Shown here piece after piece: positions 41,775 through 50,936 of a stretch of 64,000 nt of DNA (positions are counted from its first letter, which is position 1; every line of letters begins with the position of its first letter). Source of the stretch: Candidatus Gastranaerophilales bacterium (GTDB taxonomy: Bacteria > Cyanobacteriota > Vampirovibrionia > Gastranaerophilales > Gastranaerophilaceae); contig CAADWU010000077.1 in NCBI GenBank assembly GCA_900752845.1, positions 23,433 through 87,432 on the forward strand, read 5' to 3'. The translations under genes and the position numbers were made by a program. The notes under the pieces were generated by a model that had not been told where the DNA came from, did no database searches, and was given only the letters and a program-made list of their open reading frames with translations.

Positions 41775-42828
41775 CACTATGTTGAGCGTTTTGTAACAAG
41801 TTATTTACAATATTTATTATTTCATCAGGATTAGGATAGTTAACGCATTGTTCTGCATCAGGACCTATTAACGGGCATTTTCTTGTATGGCAAGGTTGGC
41901 ATTTAAGTTTTCCGTCAATGGCAAAGTATTTTTTATCATCCCCAAAAGGTCCGTACATAGCAGGAGGTGTGCAGCAAAATATTGATATAACAGCAGGAAT
42001 TCCTACGGCTCTGGCAACGTGAGCACTTCCTGAATCGGGAGCAAGCACAATATCGGAACGTCTGAATAATTCCATCATATCCTTAATTCCTGTTTTACCG
42101 GCAAGATTAGTAAACTTATCTCCGCTAATGTATGATATCAGTTCTTTATCAGCTTCGGTACCTGAAAAAATAAGAGTGCATTTATCTTGTATTGCTTCAA
42201 CAACTTTTTTCCAGTTATCTTTATTCCAGTGTTTTAATTTCCAGGTTGTTGCCGGACAAATTACCACTAAAGGTTTTGATTTATCTACATCTTTTAAAAG
42301 CACATCCATTTTAGCTTTAGTTTCGTCACTGGAAGGAGGTAAGGTAAACTTAACCCTGTCGGTACCTTCAAGATTTAAATATTTGGCATACTGCATATGC
42401 AAAAATACGGCATGAGTTGCATAATTTGCTCTTGATGCAGGCTCAATGCGTTCATTTCCGCCAAGATATGAAAATTCTTTGCCTGAGTTGTATACAATTT
42501 TTCTTTTTGCTCTGCAAAGTCTCATCCATAAAAGACTTTTGAACATCATTTGAGTGTCTATTGCTATATCAAATTTTTCTTTTCTGATTTCTCGTAAAAC
42601 CTTTAAAAAGTCAATAAAAGCACCAATGCTGTATTTATTTTTCTTCCATTTTTGTATAGGAAGAAGAATAGCTTTATGTACTGCAGGGTTATCTTTAACA
42701 ATATCAATACCTTTTTCCGATACAAGCCATGTTACTTCATAACCGTTGTCTTTTAGAACATTTGCGAGCGGAATATTAAATATTACATCACCAAGTGAGG
42801 AAAGTCTTATCAGTAAAATCTTTTTCAT
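41770..42828 (-). CDS. GT9-family glycosyltransferase (heptosyltransferase-like)
   Basis: The 352-residue protein matches ADP-heptose:LPS heptosyltransferases. It begins KKILLIRLSSLGDVIFNIPLANVLK, the nucleotide-sugar site contains CPATTWKLKHW, and the second domain has LAPDSGSAHVARAVGIPAV. It probably adds a core sugar to lipopolysaccharide on the cytoplasmic face. A short cysteine-rich tail (CQPCHTRKCPL) is also a feature of the family. It begins 2 bases after the ROK kinase gene. Confidence 0.9.
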   Translation of the reverse strand: MKKILLIRLSSLGDVIFNIPLANVLKDNGYEVTWLVSEKGIDIVKDNPAVHKAILLPIQKWKKNKYSIGAFIDFLKVLREIRKEKFDIAIDTQMMFKSLLWMRLCRAKRKIVYNSGKEFSYLGGNERIEPASRANYATHAVFLHMQYAKYLNLEGTDRVKFTLPPSSDETKAKMDVLLKDVDKSKPLVVICPATTWKLKHWNKDNWKKVVEAIQDKCTLIFSGTEADKELISYISGDKFTNLAGKTGIKDMMELFRRSDIVLAPDSGSAHVARAVGIPAVISIFCCTPPAMYGPFGDDKKYFAIDGKLKCQPCHTRKCPLIGPDAEQCVNYPNPDEIINIVNNLLQNAQHSV

Positions 42829-42830
42829 AT

Positions 42831-43790
42831 CTAAAATCCCCTGTCCTCTAAAAATGCAGCTCCGATTACTCCGGAAAAATCTCCGAGTTCGGCTTTTTTG
42901 AACTCAATATGTTTAGCCGGAACAGGTAAGGATTTTGCTTTAGCTTTTTTAATTGTTTTTTGGTAAAAGAAATCAACTGCTTCAATAAGGCCGCCGCCCA
43001 GAATTATTAATTTAGGATTAATAAAGTTTATGATACTTGCAATTCCGCCCGATAAATATTCCGATGCTTCCGTTACACATTGTAAAACAAGTTCATCTTC
43101 CTGTTCTATAGACTTTTGAATCATGCTTGAAGTAATTGATTTTCCTGTTTCAAGGTAATCAAGAATGCATGATTGTCTGCCCTTTTTTAAAGCTCCTTCA
43201 ATCCTTCTTTCAATAGCTGAACGTGAAGCATATGCTTCAAGACATCCATGTGCACCGCAAGCACATTGGCGTCCGTTTAAGTCAACAATAATATGCCCGA
43301 TTTCACCTGCGGTTCCTGTAGCTCCGGTAATAATTTTACCGTCTTTCACTATAGCAGAACCAACTCCGGTTCCCACAAAAACGCATACAAAATCGTCACA
43401 CCCTTTACCTGCGCCAAATTTTTGTTCGCCTATAGTTGCAATTTCCACATCGTTGCCAAGATAAACCGGTAAGTTAAAATGTTGTTGTAAAATTTCTTTT
43501 ATATTCAAGTCGTAACAGTCTAAATTAGGTGCACCGACTAAGATACCGTTTTTTCTGTCAATCTGGCCTGCAGCTCCAACTCCTATAGAACTGATTTCGT
43601 CTTTTGAAATACCGCTTTGTTCAAACAGTTCTTCAATGCCCTCAATCATTTTTTTCATTATGTTTTTAGGACCTTTGTCCTTTTTAGTCTTTTTCTTTAT
43701 GTGGTATAGAACTTCTCCGTTCTGTTTATTGATTAGTGCAATAAGGATTTTAGTCCCACCCAAGTCTATTCCAACTGAATATTTTTTCAT
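42831..43790 (-). CDS. ROK-family sugar kinase (glucokinase-like)
   Basis: The 319-residue kinase has the phosphate-binding motif DLGGTK at residues 9-14. The ROK zinc signature GRQCACGAHGCLEAYAS and the catalytic GHIIVD region with its preceding acidic residue are present. Glucose is the likeliest substrate, but N-acetylmannosamine or fructose kinases share these motifs. The gene neighbours a GT9 enzyme and, divergently, a GH13 enzyme. TATAAT ends 7 bases before the ATG. Confidence 0.88.
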   Translation of the reverse strand: MKKYSVGIDLGGTKILIALINKQNGEVLYHIKKKTKKDKGPKNIMKKMIEGIEELFEQSGISKDEISSIGVGAAGQIDRKNGILVGAPNLDCYDLNIKEILQQHFNLPVYLGNDVEIATIGEQKFGAGKGCDDFVCVFVGTGVGSAIVKDGKIITGATGTAGEIGHIIVDLNGRQCACGAHGCLEAYASRSAIERRIEGALKKGRQSCILDYLETGKSITSSMIQKSIEQEDELVLQCVTEASEYLSGGIASIINFINPKLIILGGGLIEAVDFFYQKTIKKAKAKSLPVPAKHIEFKKAELGDFSGVIGAAFLEDRGF

Positions 43791-43803
43791 ATACTTTATT
43801 ATA
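43791..43803 (-). promoter_or_regulatory. Leaderless-type -10 promoter of the ROK gene
   Basis: On the minus strand TATAAT (43803-43798) is followed by 7 bases and the ATG. Confidence 0.6.
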
Positions 43804-43874
43804 TATAAAAAATTTCAAATTTGCAAAAAACATGATTATTTGTTAGCATGTTGTTTACGAAAGGGGATTAGGGT

Positions 43875-45422
43875 ATGCAGCTTATTAAAAGGTTATTTTT
43901 TACATTTGTTTTAATGTTATTTACTGTTCAATATGCATTCAGTGCAGAGGTTTGGGTTAACGACCTGAGAAAATTGTTTGAGAACAATTCTTCTGTGATA
44001 TATGAAATTAATATCAGAACTTTTGCGGCACAGGATATTAATAAAAACGGAATTATTGAGTTTGATGAAGCTGAAGAAAGCGGAACTTTTTTAAATGCAA
44101 TTTCAAGGCTTGACGAATTAGCGCAAAAAGGTATTAATACTATTCATGTAATGCCTGTTACACCTGTTGGTAAAACCAAAGCTATAGGAACAGCAGGTTC
44201 TGTGTATTCAGCGTTGAGCTTTAACAGACTTAATCCTCAGCTGCAAAGCGAAAAAAGTGCACTTTCAATTGAAGAACAGGCTCGTAAATTTATTGATGAA
44301 GCCCATAAAAGAAGAATTCGTGTAATTATTGATTTACCTTCATGCGGTTCTTATGATTTGTATATGCAAAGACCTGAATTGTTTGTGAAAGATAAGTCAG
44401 GCCAGCCCGTAATTCCTGCTGATTGGACAGATGTAAGACTTTTAAATGCAGGTACTGAAAACAATATCAATAAAGATGTTTATAATTTATATAAAGAATT
44501 TGTGGATATGGTAATCAATCTTGGAGCAGACGGTATAAGAGCTGATGTTGCTACAAACAAGCCTGCAAAATTCTGGAAAGATTTGATAGCATATTCAAGA
44601 ACTAAAGATACACAGTTTTTATGGCTTGCCGAAGCTTCTGAAAGCTGGAATGAACCTGTTTCCGATTATGCTGTATTTACACCTTTCGATAAACTGCTTG
44701 ATGCAGGTTTTGACGGGTATTACGGAAGCTATTTCAATGTTAAAAACTGGAAAAGTGGCAGAGAACTTGTTAATCAGGTGATTACTACAAATTCTAACCT
44801 ATCAAAATATCCTGAACGTAAAGCTGTTATCGGAAGCTTTACTACTCACGATGAAATGAGTCCGCTTCTTGTTAACGGACCTAAACTAAGTCTAATGATA
44901 ATGTGGCTTAATGCTACTTTACCTGTAAACTCATATTTTGTTGACGGATTTGATTCAGGTGACAATTATATATATTTATGGGCAAATAAAAAAGCTTTAA
45001 AAACATATACTGATGACGATTATTATTTTGTTCATCGTGGAAAAATTGATATTTTCAATTTCTCAAGACAACCCGGTGGAAAAAGCGATATTTTGTCTGA
45101 AAATTTCAAAGCTGCTAACAGAGTAAAATATAGATTTTTGCCTATTATTAATAACGGAAAATTTATTCCGCTTAAAGCCACAAACCCTTCAGTTTTTGCT
45201 TATGCTATCGGTTATAACGGTAAAAGCATTCTTGTCATGGGTAACTTAAATTTCAGAGCTGTTTCCGAAACTTCTGTTTATGTTCCTAAATTGGATAAAG
45301 ATACTGAGGCTATTCCTTTAAAAATAGAATCAATTCCAGTTGCTAATAAAGGATATTTTGAAAACACTTTAAATCCCGGTGAAATTCAGGTATTACTTTT
45401 AAACAACTTAGAGGTTAAATAA
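43875..45422 (+). CDS. Secreted GH13 alpha-amylase family enzyme
   Basis: A 515-residue protein with a signal peptide (residues 1-23). The GH13 catalytic residues are present: nucleophile Asp224 and Arg222 in GIRADVA, acid/base Glu253 in WLAEAS, and Asp326 in TTHDE. Region I, normally ending in Asn-His, reads IIDLPSCGS, so the usual substrate-binding histidine is absent. A perfect 12-residue EF-hand-like loop (Asp54 to Glu65) sits where many GH13 enzymes bind calcium. The C-terminal beta domain runs from about 400. The likely substrate is an alpha-glucan outside the cytoplasm. AAAGGGG precedes the ATG. Confidence 0.88.
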   Translation: MQLIKRLFFTFVLMLFTVQYAFSAEVWVNDLRKLFENNSSVIYEINIRTFAAQDINKNGIIEFDEAEESGTFLNAISRLDELAQKGINTIHVMPVTPVGKTKAIGTAGSVYSALSFNRLNPQLQSEKSALSIEEQARKFIDEAHKRRIRVIIDLPSCGSYDLYMQRPELFVKDKSGQPVIPADWTDVRLLNAGTENNINKDVYNLYKEFVDMVINLGADGIRADVATNKPAKFWKDLIAYSRTKDTQFLWLAEASESWNEPVSDYAVFTPFDKLLDAGFDGYYGSYFNVKNWKSGRELVNQVITTNSNLSKYPERKAVIGSFTTHDEMSPLLVNGPKLSLMIMWLNATLPVNSYFVDGFDSGDNYIYLWANKKALKTYTDDDYYFVHRGKIDIFNFSRQPGGKSDILSENFKAANRVKYRFLPIINNGKFIPLKATNPSVFAYAIGYNGKSILVMGNLNFRAVSETSVYVPKLDKDTEAIPLKIESIPVANKGYFENTLNPGEIQVLLLNNLEVK

Positions 45423-45426
45423 ATAA

Positions 45427-45457
45427 AAAAGACGACTTTTATAAGTCGTCTTTTTTT
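45427..45457. terminator. Bidirectional Rho-independent terminator
   Basis: GACGACTT and AAGTCGTC form an 8-base stem with a 4-base loop, flanked by A and T runs, between the GH13 gene and the convergent giant gene. Confidence 0.9.
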
Positions 45458-45458
45458 A

Positions 45459-48400
45459 TTATGCATATTTTTTGTTAAGTGATGTGTAACCTTTGCCTGA
45501 TAATGCCTGAACACGTTTTCTGTTCTTTTTCATTATTTCTTGTGCACGTTTTGTTAATCTTCCGGCAGGAGCAGGTTTTTTGGTTGCGGTATTAGCCTGA
45601 CCGCTTTGTGACATGCTTAAGATTGATTGACCGGCACCTAAAGCTCCTGATACAGCAGATGTTACTTGTTTCATTGTTTCTTTTCTTTGTTGTTTTTTAA
45701 TTTGTTTATCAATTTGCTGCTGTTGTTGTTCTTTAATCTTGCTGCCTGTTTCGTTCATTTTTACTTTTGCGCTTTCAGTAACAGCTTCCATATCAGCACC
45801 TTTCATAGCTTCTTTAATCGGTGATGCTGACGGAGTTTGTTCAGTTGAAGGCATTGTGCCTGCTGTAGATGAAACAAGTCCGTTAAGAGCTTTATCAGAT
45901 TCTACAAATCTGCCGTCGTTTCCTGATGTAGATGTCAGTACTCCGCCTGTTAATTTAGTTCCGCTGTCTTTTAAACCTAAATCTTCTAAAGATGCACTTG
46001 ATACAATTTCAGAAGTTCCTGAATTAGCGTTTCTTTTTTCAAGTTGAGTTTTAGCCGCTGCGATTTGTTCATCTGACATACCTGAATATGATTCAACAAC
46101 TTCTGAACGGCCTGCATTTTGATTTCTGTTAGCAAGATCTGCTTTAGCCGCTGCGATTTGTTCGTCTGACATACCTGAGTATGATTCAACAATTCCGCTG
46201 CCGTTGTCAGCCAAAACATCGTCTGCTGTGCTTTTTTTGTTTAAAGCTGCTTCAGGAGAATTTTCAGTTCCTTTATCTGTTTTTGCTTTTTTAGGTTCTT
46301 TGCTAGGTTCACCTTGTTCATTTTCTTTGCTTTCTTCTGCTTTTTGTTTATTTTCTTCGTTTTTGCTTGAAGATTTGCCGAATTTAGCATCTGCAATTTG
46401 TCCTATTGCAGCTGCAGTGCTTATTGCACCGCCGATAGCTCCTAAAATTTGAGCTGCTTTGCTGTCTTCATCAACCATAGAAATGATTTGGCTTGCAGAA
46501 GTTAAAGAGCTTCCTACAACACCTGAAATCTGCATTGCTTTACCAAAGCTTGAAGCTCCTGACTTGCCTAAACCTTGAAGGGTTGCTGCTGAGCTTGTAA
46601 TACCTGATGCAACACCTGCGATTGTTGATAATTTGCTCATAAAGCCGTTAGCTTCTTTGCCTTCAATAGCTCTAACATTGTTAACAAGTTCTGCTGTAGA
46701 TGAAACTACGCTTAAACCTGCACTTACTGAACCAAGTACAGTTCCTGATGCAGCACCTGTACCTGTCATTGCGGTAGCTGCTGTTAATGCTGTTTGACCT
46801 AAAGCCATTAAGCCTGCTGTAATGTTGCCGTCTGCAAGGTAAATAGCTGCTTTTGCAACACCGCATGCAAGAGTTCCTTTTAAACCGATGTTAAATAAAA
46901 TTGTTCCTGCTGCTGCTGTCCAAGGAATAGCCATCATGATTGTACCTGTAGACATTGTGATTGAGAATAAGTTTTCACAAGCACCTACGGCTGCTACTCT
47001 TTTTTGTAATTTCTTTTGTTTTTCTTCTTCTTTTTTAGCAGTTTCTTTAGCTTTTTGGTCTTTAATTTTAGTTACTTTTTCAAATTTCTTTTGACGTTTT
47101 TTAGTTGCTTTTCCGTATTGGGTAATTTTTGTTCTGTTTCTATCAATTTTAGAGCCTAAGCCTTTGAATTCAATACCCAATTCGTTAATTCTTGCATCAT
47201 TAGCTGCAATTGTGTCAGTGTTATTTGAAGTATTGCCTTGTTGACCTGCCATAATTCCGAATGCACTTGTAGCTGATTGGTTGTCTTCTTCATTGTTATT
47301 TTGAGCTTTTTGAGCAGGAGCAGGATTACTTTTGTTGTTATTTTCATCTTCTGCATATAACTGTTCGTTTTCGTTTACAAGTGTTTCGTATTCTGTTAAA
47401 ATTTCTTCTTGTTTTAGCGCATTTTTTTCAGACTCTTTAGTTAATTTGATAATTTCTTTGTTATCTTTTTTCATTAACTTTTCGAGTTGTTTTTGTTCTT
47501 TTTCAAGTTCTTTTTCTGTTTTTTCTGTATCTTTAGTGATTTCTAAAGTGTCTTTGTTGTCTTCTTTAGCTTCTTTAGTGCTGTCATCAGCTGTGTCTTG
47601 TGCCTTGTCGGTTGTTAATTCTTCTTTGTCTTCTTTTTTGTTTGTAACGCCTGTTGAAGCATCTGTTGAAGGTGCTTTTTCATCTTCTTTTTCATCATTT
47701 TTATCATCAACAAGTTCAGCAGCTCTTGTTTTAGCTGTTGTGTTATCGTTTTCTGTTTTTTCGTCTTGTGCTATGGTTTGAACTTCTTCTTGAACTGTTT
47801 CTGCATCAGAAGGAGGAACAGCAGTAGCTTGATCTACTTGTTCTGTTGCTGTTTCAGGTTGTGTTTGTTGAGTTTCTGCTTTAGTATCAGTTGCAGCTGG
47901 AGCAGTTGTTTCTGATGTTTCATTTGAATTTGTATTTTCTGAATTTTCAGTTTTGCCTGCTTCGTCTTGTTTTTCTTCGCCTGTTGAATTGTCAGCACCT
48001 TCTTCTTCGGTTACTGAAATGATTTTTTGGTCAAGTGTATTGAGTTTGTCTAAAGCTTCTGTTGAATCTTTAGCAGCTTTTTTAGATGTTGCTTTAGCTA
48101 ATTTAGGTATCATTTTGCCGCCTGCAGCAACTCTTGCACCTGTACCGATAATAACGCTTTTTGAACCTTCTCTGATATCTTCGATAGCTTTTCTTGAATA
48201 GAATGTAGCAGTTAAAGTTTTGATACCTCTTGCAATTAAGATTTTGCCGATTTTTGTCAAGGTTATACCGGCAGCTTTTGTGAAGCTTAATTGTTCTGTT
48301 TTTTCAGGTAAATCTTTTGCTAAGAATGTAGTGTGGCGTTCATTAGCAATACTTTCAACAGGAACTTGTTTGTTTATTGTATCTTTTTCTTTAGCTGTTT

Positions 48401-50363
48401 TTTGAGCAAATTCTTCTCTGGCATTTTCAGAAGCAGCTTGAATATTGGTAATCTCTTTGTTGTTGCTGATGATATTACTTCTGTGTTTTTGAACTTCGTC
48501 TTTTGTTTCTTCGTCAGCACTGCTGTTTTGTCCTGCTAATTCAGAATCTTTTTCATTACCGTTGATATCTTTGTTAATTTCTTCTGATGATTTGCCTGTT
48601 AATCTTTCTAATTCTTTTTTAGATTCGTTGTTATTTTCTTCAAGTTGTTTAACTTGATTTTTACGTTGTTCTTCTTCTTTTTGGTATCTTTTTAAGATTA
48701 AAGAGATTTTTTTGTCAGCTATAACTGCAAATTTTTTGTCATTTTTTGCAACTTTAATTGATTTTAAAGCTTCTTTAATTTCTTGGAGCAATTCACCTTT
48801 AATTTCGAATGCTTTACCGGTTAATTCAAGAACGTTTTCATTATTTACAACGAATTTTTCTTCTTCGTTGTCTTTGCCTTCATTGTTGTTTGTTGTTTGA
48901 GTTTTATTATCTGTTGTTTCAGTTGTATCAACTGTGTTGTTAACGTCTGCTGCTTTGTCTTCAGCTTCGGCATCAATAGCATTTGCAGGAGCTTCTGCAC
49001 TTTCGGAACCGTCAGGAGCTTCTGCTTTTGTATTTGTAACTTCTTCTGTAACTTCTGTTTCAACAGCTTCTTTGTTAGTATTTTCTGCAACATCGTTTTG
49101 TTCTGTATCAGCAGCGTCAGCAGCATCATCTGCTGTTGCATCTGTTTTGTCCTGATTGTTGCTTTTAGGATTGATAATTTTGTCTTGAATATCAAGAATA
49201 GATGCAATTTCGTTTGCTGAATCAATTGAATCTGTGCTGAATTCAATAGTTTCTTCACCTACTTCTGATGCTAAGGTTGCTAATTTTTTACCTTTAACCA
49301 TTGCAATGAATGTCGCAAAGAAGCCTAAAGTTTGTCTTACTTCTTTGCGTGTAGTTTTGAAATTGTTTTTAGATGTATAATCAGCAAGAAGTTCGCCCAT
49401 TTCTTCGGTTTCAGCACCTAAAATTTCGCCTTTTGCAGCAAGAACGTTAATCATATTTAATGATTTAGCAATTTCGTTTTCGTCAAATGCATATTCACTG
49501 TTTTTAGATTTAGCTTTGAAATCTTCATTTTCAAACATTTCTCTTAATTCTAGGTATCTTTTGCTTTCTCTTGTAGTAAGAGCTTCGCCTCTGTTAATTT
49601 TGTCTTGAAGATTTGTCCAGTCTTTCATTATTTTTTTGAATCTGTCAAATGCATCTTCCTGTTCTTTTATTTTTTCTTTTAAAGTTCTTTCTTGTTTATC
49701 TTTTTCAGGTAAAAGGTCATTGATTTGGTCTTCAATTTTTTCGTCGTTTTCTTCACAAGCTTCAATCTTTTTTTGAGCAACTTTAACAGCTTCAAGAAAA
49801 GGCATTTTTTCAGAAGTTTCATCTGCATTGTCATTTTGCTCGCCTGTGTTGTCATAGTTAGCAGAAGTATTTTCCTGAATAGCGTGAGCCAATTCAAGAA
49901 TATCTTTAGGAATATTTACGCCTGTATCTTCCATAGCAATAATTTCTTCTGCTGAATATTGTGACCAAACAGGATCAAGGATTTGTCCTGTTTTTTTAGC
50001 ATAAGCTTCCATGCTGTATTTCATCATAATATTTGCTTTATTAGCATTGGTTGAATAAACAGTGTATTCTTTTGTTTCATAACCGCCGAAAGAACCGTCT
50101 TTTGTTTTCTTTTTAACTGTTTTTTTCTTTTTTATACCTGTATCTGTGTATTGAGCATCTTCACCGAAAGAAGTGCCGTTGGCACTAATTACTTCATAAC
50201 CTGTTTCATCTTGATAGTACTTTGCAAATTCTTCTAATTCTTCTTTTGATAATTGACTGTAGTAAGACAACGCTTGAGTATATGAGAGTTGTACATTATT
50301 CTTGCGATAGTAAAACTCTTGAAATACTTTATATTTATTTGTAACGCCGTCTATAGTATACAA
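45459..50363 (-). CDS. Giant coiled-coil and hydrophobic-core protein, unknown function
   Basis: A 1634-residue protein without a recognised family. An N-terminal region of about 160 residues is followed by coiled coils (about 190-280, 560-660, 940-1020), Ala/Glu/Thr-rich low-complexity stretches (about 400-510 and 780-930) and a long Ala/Gly-rich hydrophobic region (1122-1329) resembling the membrane-inserting parts of translocator or effector proteins. A 31-residue tandem repeat containing VESYSGMSDEQIAAAK (about 1389-1450) and a basic Gln-rich C-terminus complete it. No signal peptide is seen. The frame starts with TTG at 50363, 8 bases after AAGGAG. An out-of-frame ATG at 50368 is closer to the Shine-Dalgarno sequence and stops after five codons. 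Confidence 0.75.
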   Translation of the reverse strand: MYTIDGVTNKYKVFQEFYYRKNNVQLSYTQALSYYSQLSKEELEEFAKYYQDETGYEVISANGTSFGEDAQYTDTGIKKKKTVKKKTKDGSFGGYETKEYTVYSTNANKANIMMKYSMEAYAKKTGQILDPVWSQYSAEEIIAMEDTGVNIPKDILELAHAIQENTSANYDNTGEQNDNADETSEKMPFLEAVKVAQKKIEACEENDEKIEDQINDLLPEKDKQERTLKEKIKEQEDAFDRFKKIMKDWTNLQDKINRGEALTTRESKRYLELREMFENEDFKAKSKNSEYAFDENEIAKSLNMINVLAAKGEILGAETEEMGELLADYTSKNNFKTTRKEVRQTLGFFATFIAMVKGKKLATLASEVGEETIEFSTDSIDSANEIASILDIQDKIINPKSNNQDKTDATADDAADAADTEQNDVAENTNKEAVETEVTEEVTNTKAEAPDGSESAEAPANAIDAEAEDKAADVNNTVDTTETTDNKTQTTNNNEGKDNEEEKFVVNNENVLELTGKAFEIKGELLQEIKEALKSIKVAKNDKKFAVIADKKISLILKRYQKEEEQRKNQVKQLEENNNESKKELERLTGKSSEEINKDINGNEKDSELAGQNSSADEETKDEVQKHRSNIISNNKEITNIQAASENAREEFAQKTAKEKDTINKQVPVESIANERHTTFLAKDLPEKTEQLSFTKAAGITLTKIGKILIARGIKTLTATFYSRKAIEDIREGSKSVIIGTGARVAAGGKMIPKLAKATSKKAAKDSTEALDKLNTLDQKIISVTEEEGADNSTGEEKQDEAGKTENSENTNSNETSETTAPAATDTKAETQQTQPETATEQVDQATAVPPSDAETVQEEVQTIAQDEKTENDNTTAKTRAAELVDDKNDEKEDEKAPSTDASTGVTNKKEDKEELTTDKAQDTADDSTKEAKEDNKDTLEITKDTEKTEKELEKEQKQLEKLMKKDNKEIIKLTKESEKNALKQEEILTEYETLVNENEQLYAEDENNNKSNPAPAQKAQNNNEEDNQSATSAFGIMAGQQGNTSNNTDTIAANDARINELGIEFKGLGSKIDRNRTKITQYGKATKKRQKKFEKVTKIKDQKAKETAKKEEEKQKKLQKRVAAVGACENLFSITMSTGTIMMAIPWTAAAGTILFNIGLKGTLACGVAKAAIYLADGNITAGLMALGQTALTAATAMTGTGAASGTVLGSVSAGLSVVSSTAELVNNVRAIEGKEANGFMSKLSTIAGVASGITSSAATLQGLGKSGASSFGKAMQISGVVGSSLTSASQIISMVDEDSKAAQILGAIGGAISTAAAIGQIADAKFGKSSSKNEENKQKAEESKENEQGEPSKEPKKAKTDKGTENSPEAALNKKSTADDVLADNGSGIVESYSGMSDEQIAAAKADLANRNQNAGRSEVVESYSGMSDEQIAAAKTQLEKRNANSGTSEIVSSASLEDLGLKDSGTKLTGGVLTSTSGNDGRFVESDKALNGLVSSTAGTMPSTEQTPSASPIKEAMKGADMEAVTESAKVKMNETGSKIKEQQQQQIDKQIKKQQRKETMKQVTSAVSGALGAGQSILSMSQSGQANTATKKPAPAGRLTKRAQEIMKKNRKRVQALSGKGYTSLNKKYA
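46051..46200 (-). repeat. Tandem 93-base repeat inside the giant gene
   Basis: The blocks that begin at about 46051 and 46144 are almost identical over 50 bases. They encode two copies of a 31-residue unit starting VESYSGMSDEQIAAAK. The period is a whole number of codons. Confidence 0.85.
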
Positions 50364-50455
50364 AGCATTTACTCCTTTTCCTTTACGTAGGTTATCGGCT
50401 TTTTAGAAGTAAAACTTTAATAACATCGGGTAAAAAATAAGCCTAAACAGCTTAA

Positions 50456-50487
50456 AAGCCTTGCAAATCAATGATTTAACAAGGCTT
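50456..50487 (-). terminator. Terminator downstream of trxA
   Basis: On the minus strand AAGCCTTG and CAAGGCTT form a stem with inner AAATCA/TGATTT pairing, followed by a short T run. It is somewhat weak. Confidence 0.65.
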
Positions 50488-50517
50488 AATATAATGTAAT
50501 AATTGTAATAGTCTTAA

Positions 50518-50841
50518 TTATAAGTGTTTTTCAATGTTTGAAATAATAGTAGATTTAGGCATCAAACCTACAAGTCTTTCAAGAGCTTTACCGTTTTTAA
50601 ATACCAAAAGGCTTGGAAGACCGCTGATAGAATAATCTTGAGCTGTCTTTAAGTTTTCATCGGTATTAACTTTTACAAATTTAACTTTACCGTCGAATTC
50701 AGAAGCAACTTCATCCAAAATAGGTCCAAGTTTTCTGCAAGGTCCGCACCATGGAGCCCAGAAGTCTACAACAACAGGCTGTTCTGAGTTAATGACTTCT
50801 TGTTCAAAAGTTTCATCGTTGATATCAACTGCATTTGACAT
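50518..50841 (-). CDS. trxA: Thioredoxin
   Basis: A 107-residue cytoplasmic thioredoxin with the active site FWAPWCGPC (Cys32 and Cys35), the buried Asp26, and the cis-proline loop GLPSLLVF. It reduces disulfides in target enzymes. AAGGAGAT precedes the ATG. It is a single-gene unit with its own terminator. Confidence 0.97.
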   Translation of the reverse strand: MSNAVDINDETFEQEVINSEQPVVVDFWAPWCGPCRKLGPILDEVASEFDGKVKFVKVNTDENLKTAQDYSISGLPSLLVFKNGKALERLVGLMPKSTIISNIEKHL

Positions 50842-50936
50842 TACATATCTCCTTAATTTTTTTATTTAACGGATTTATTCTAACACAGAAAATATTTTTG
50901 TGCTATTATCTTAATAGAACTCTATAGGATAAGAAA

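Noticed and set aside
47332..47781. Serine-rich 149-codon frame on the plus strand
   Set aside because: It is the reverse complement of Glu/Lys/Asp-rich codons of the giant gene, which produces long Ser/Phe shadow frames. Several others in 45.7-49.9 kb are the same.
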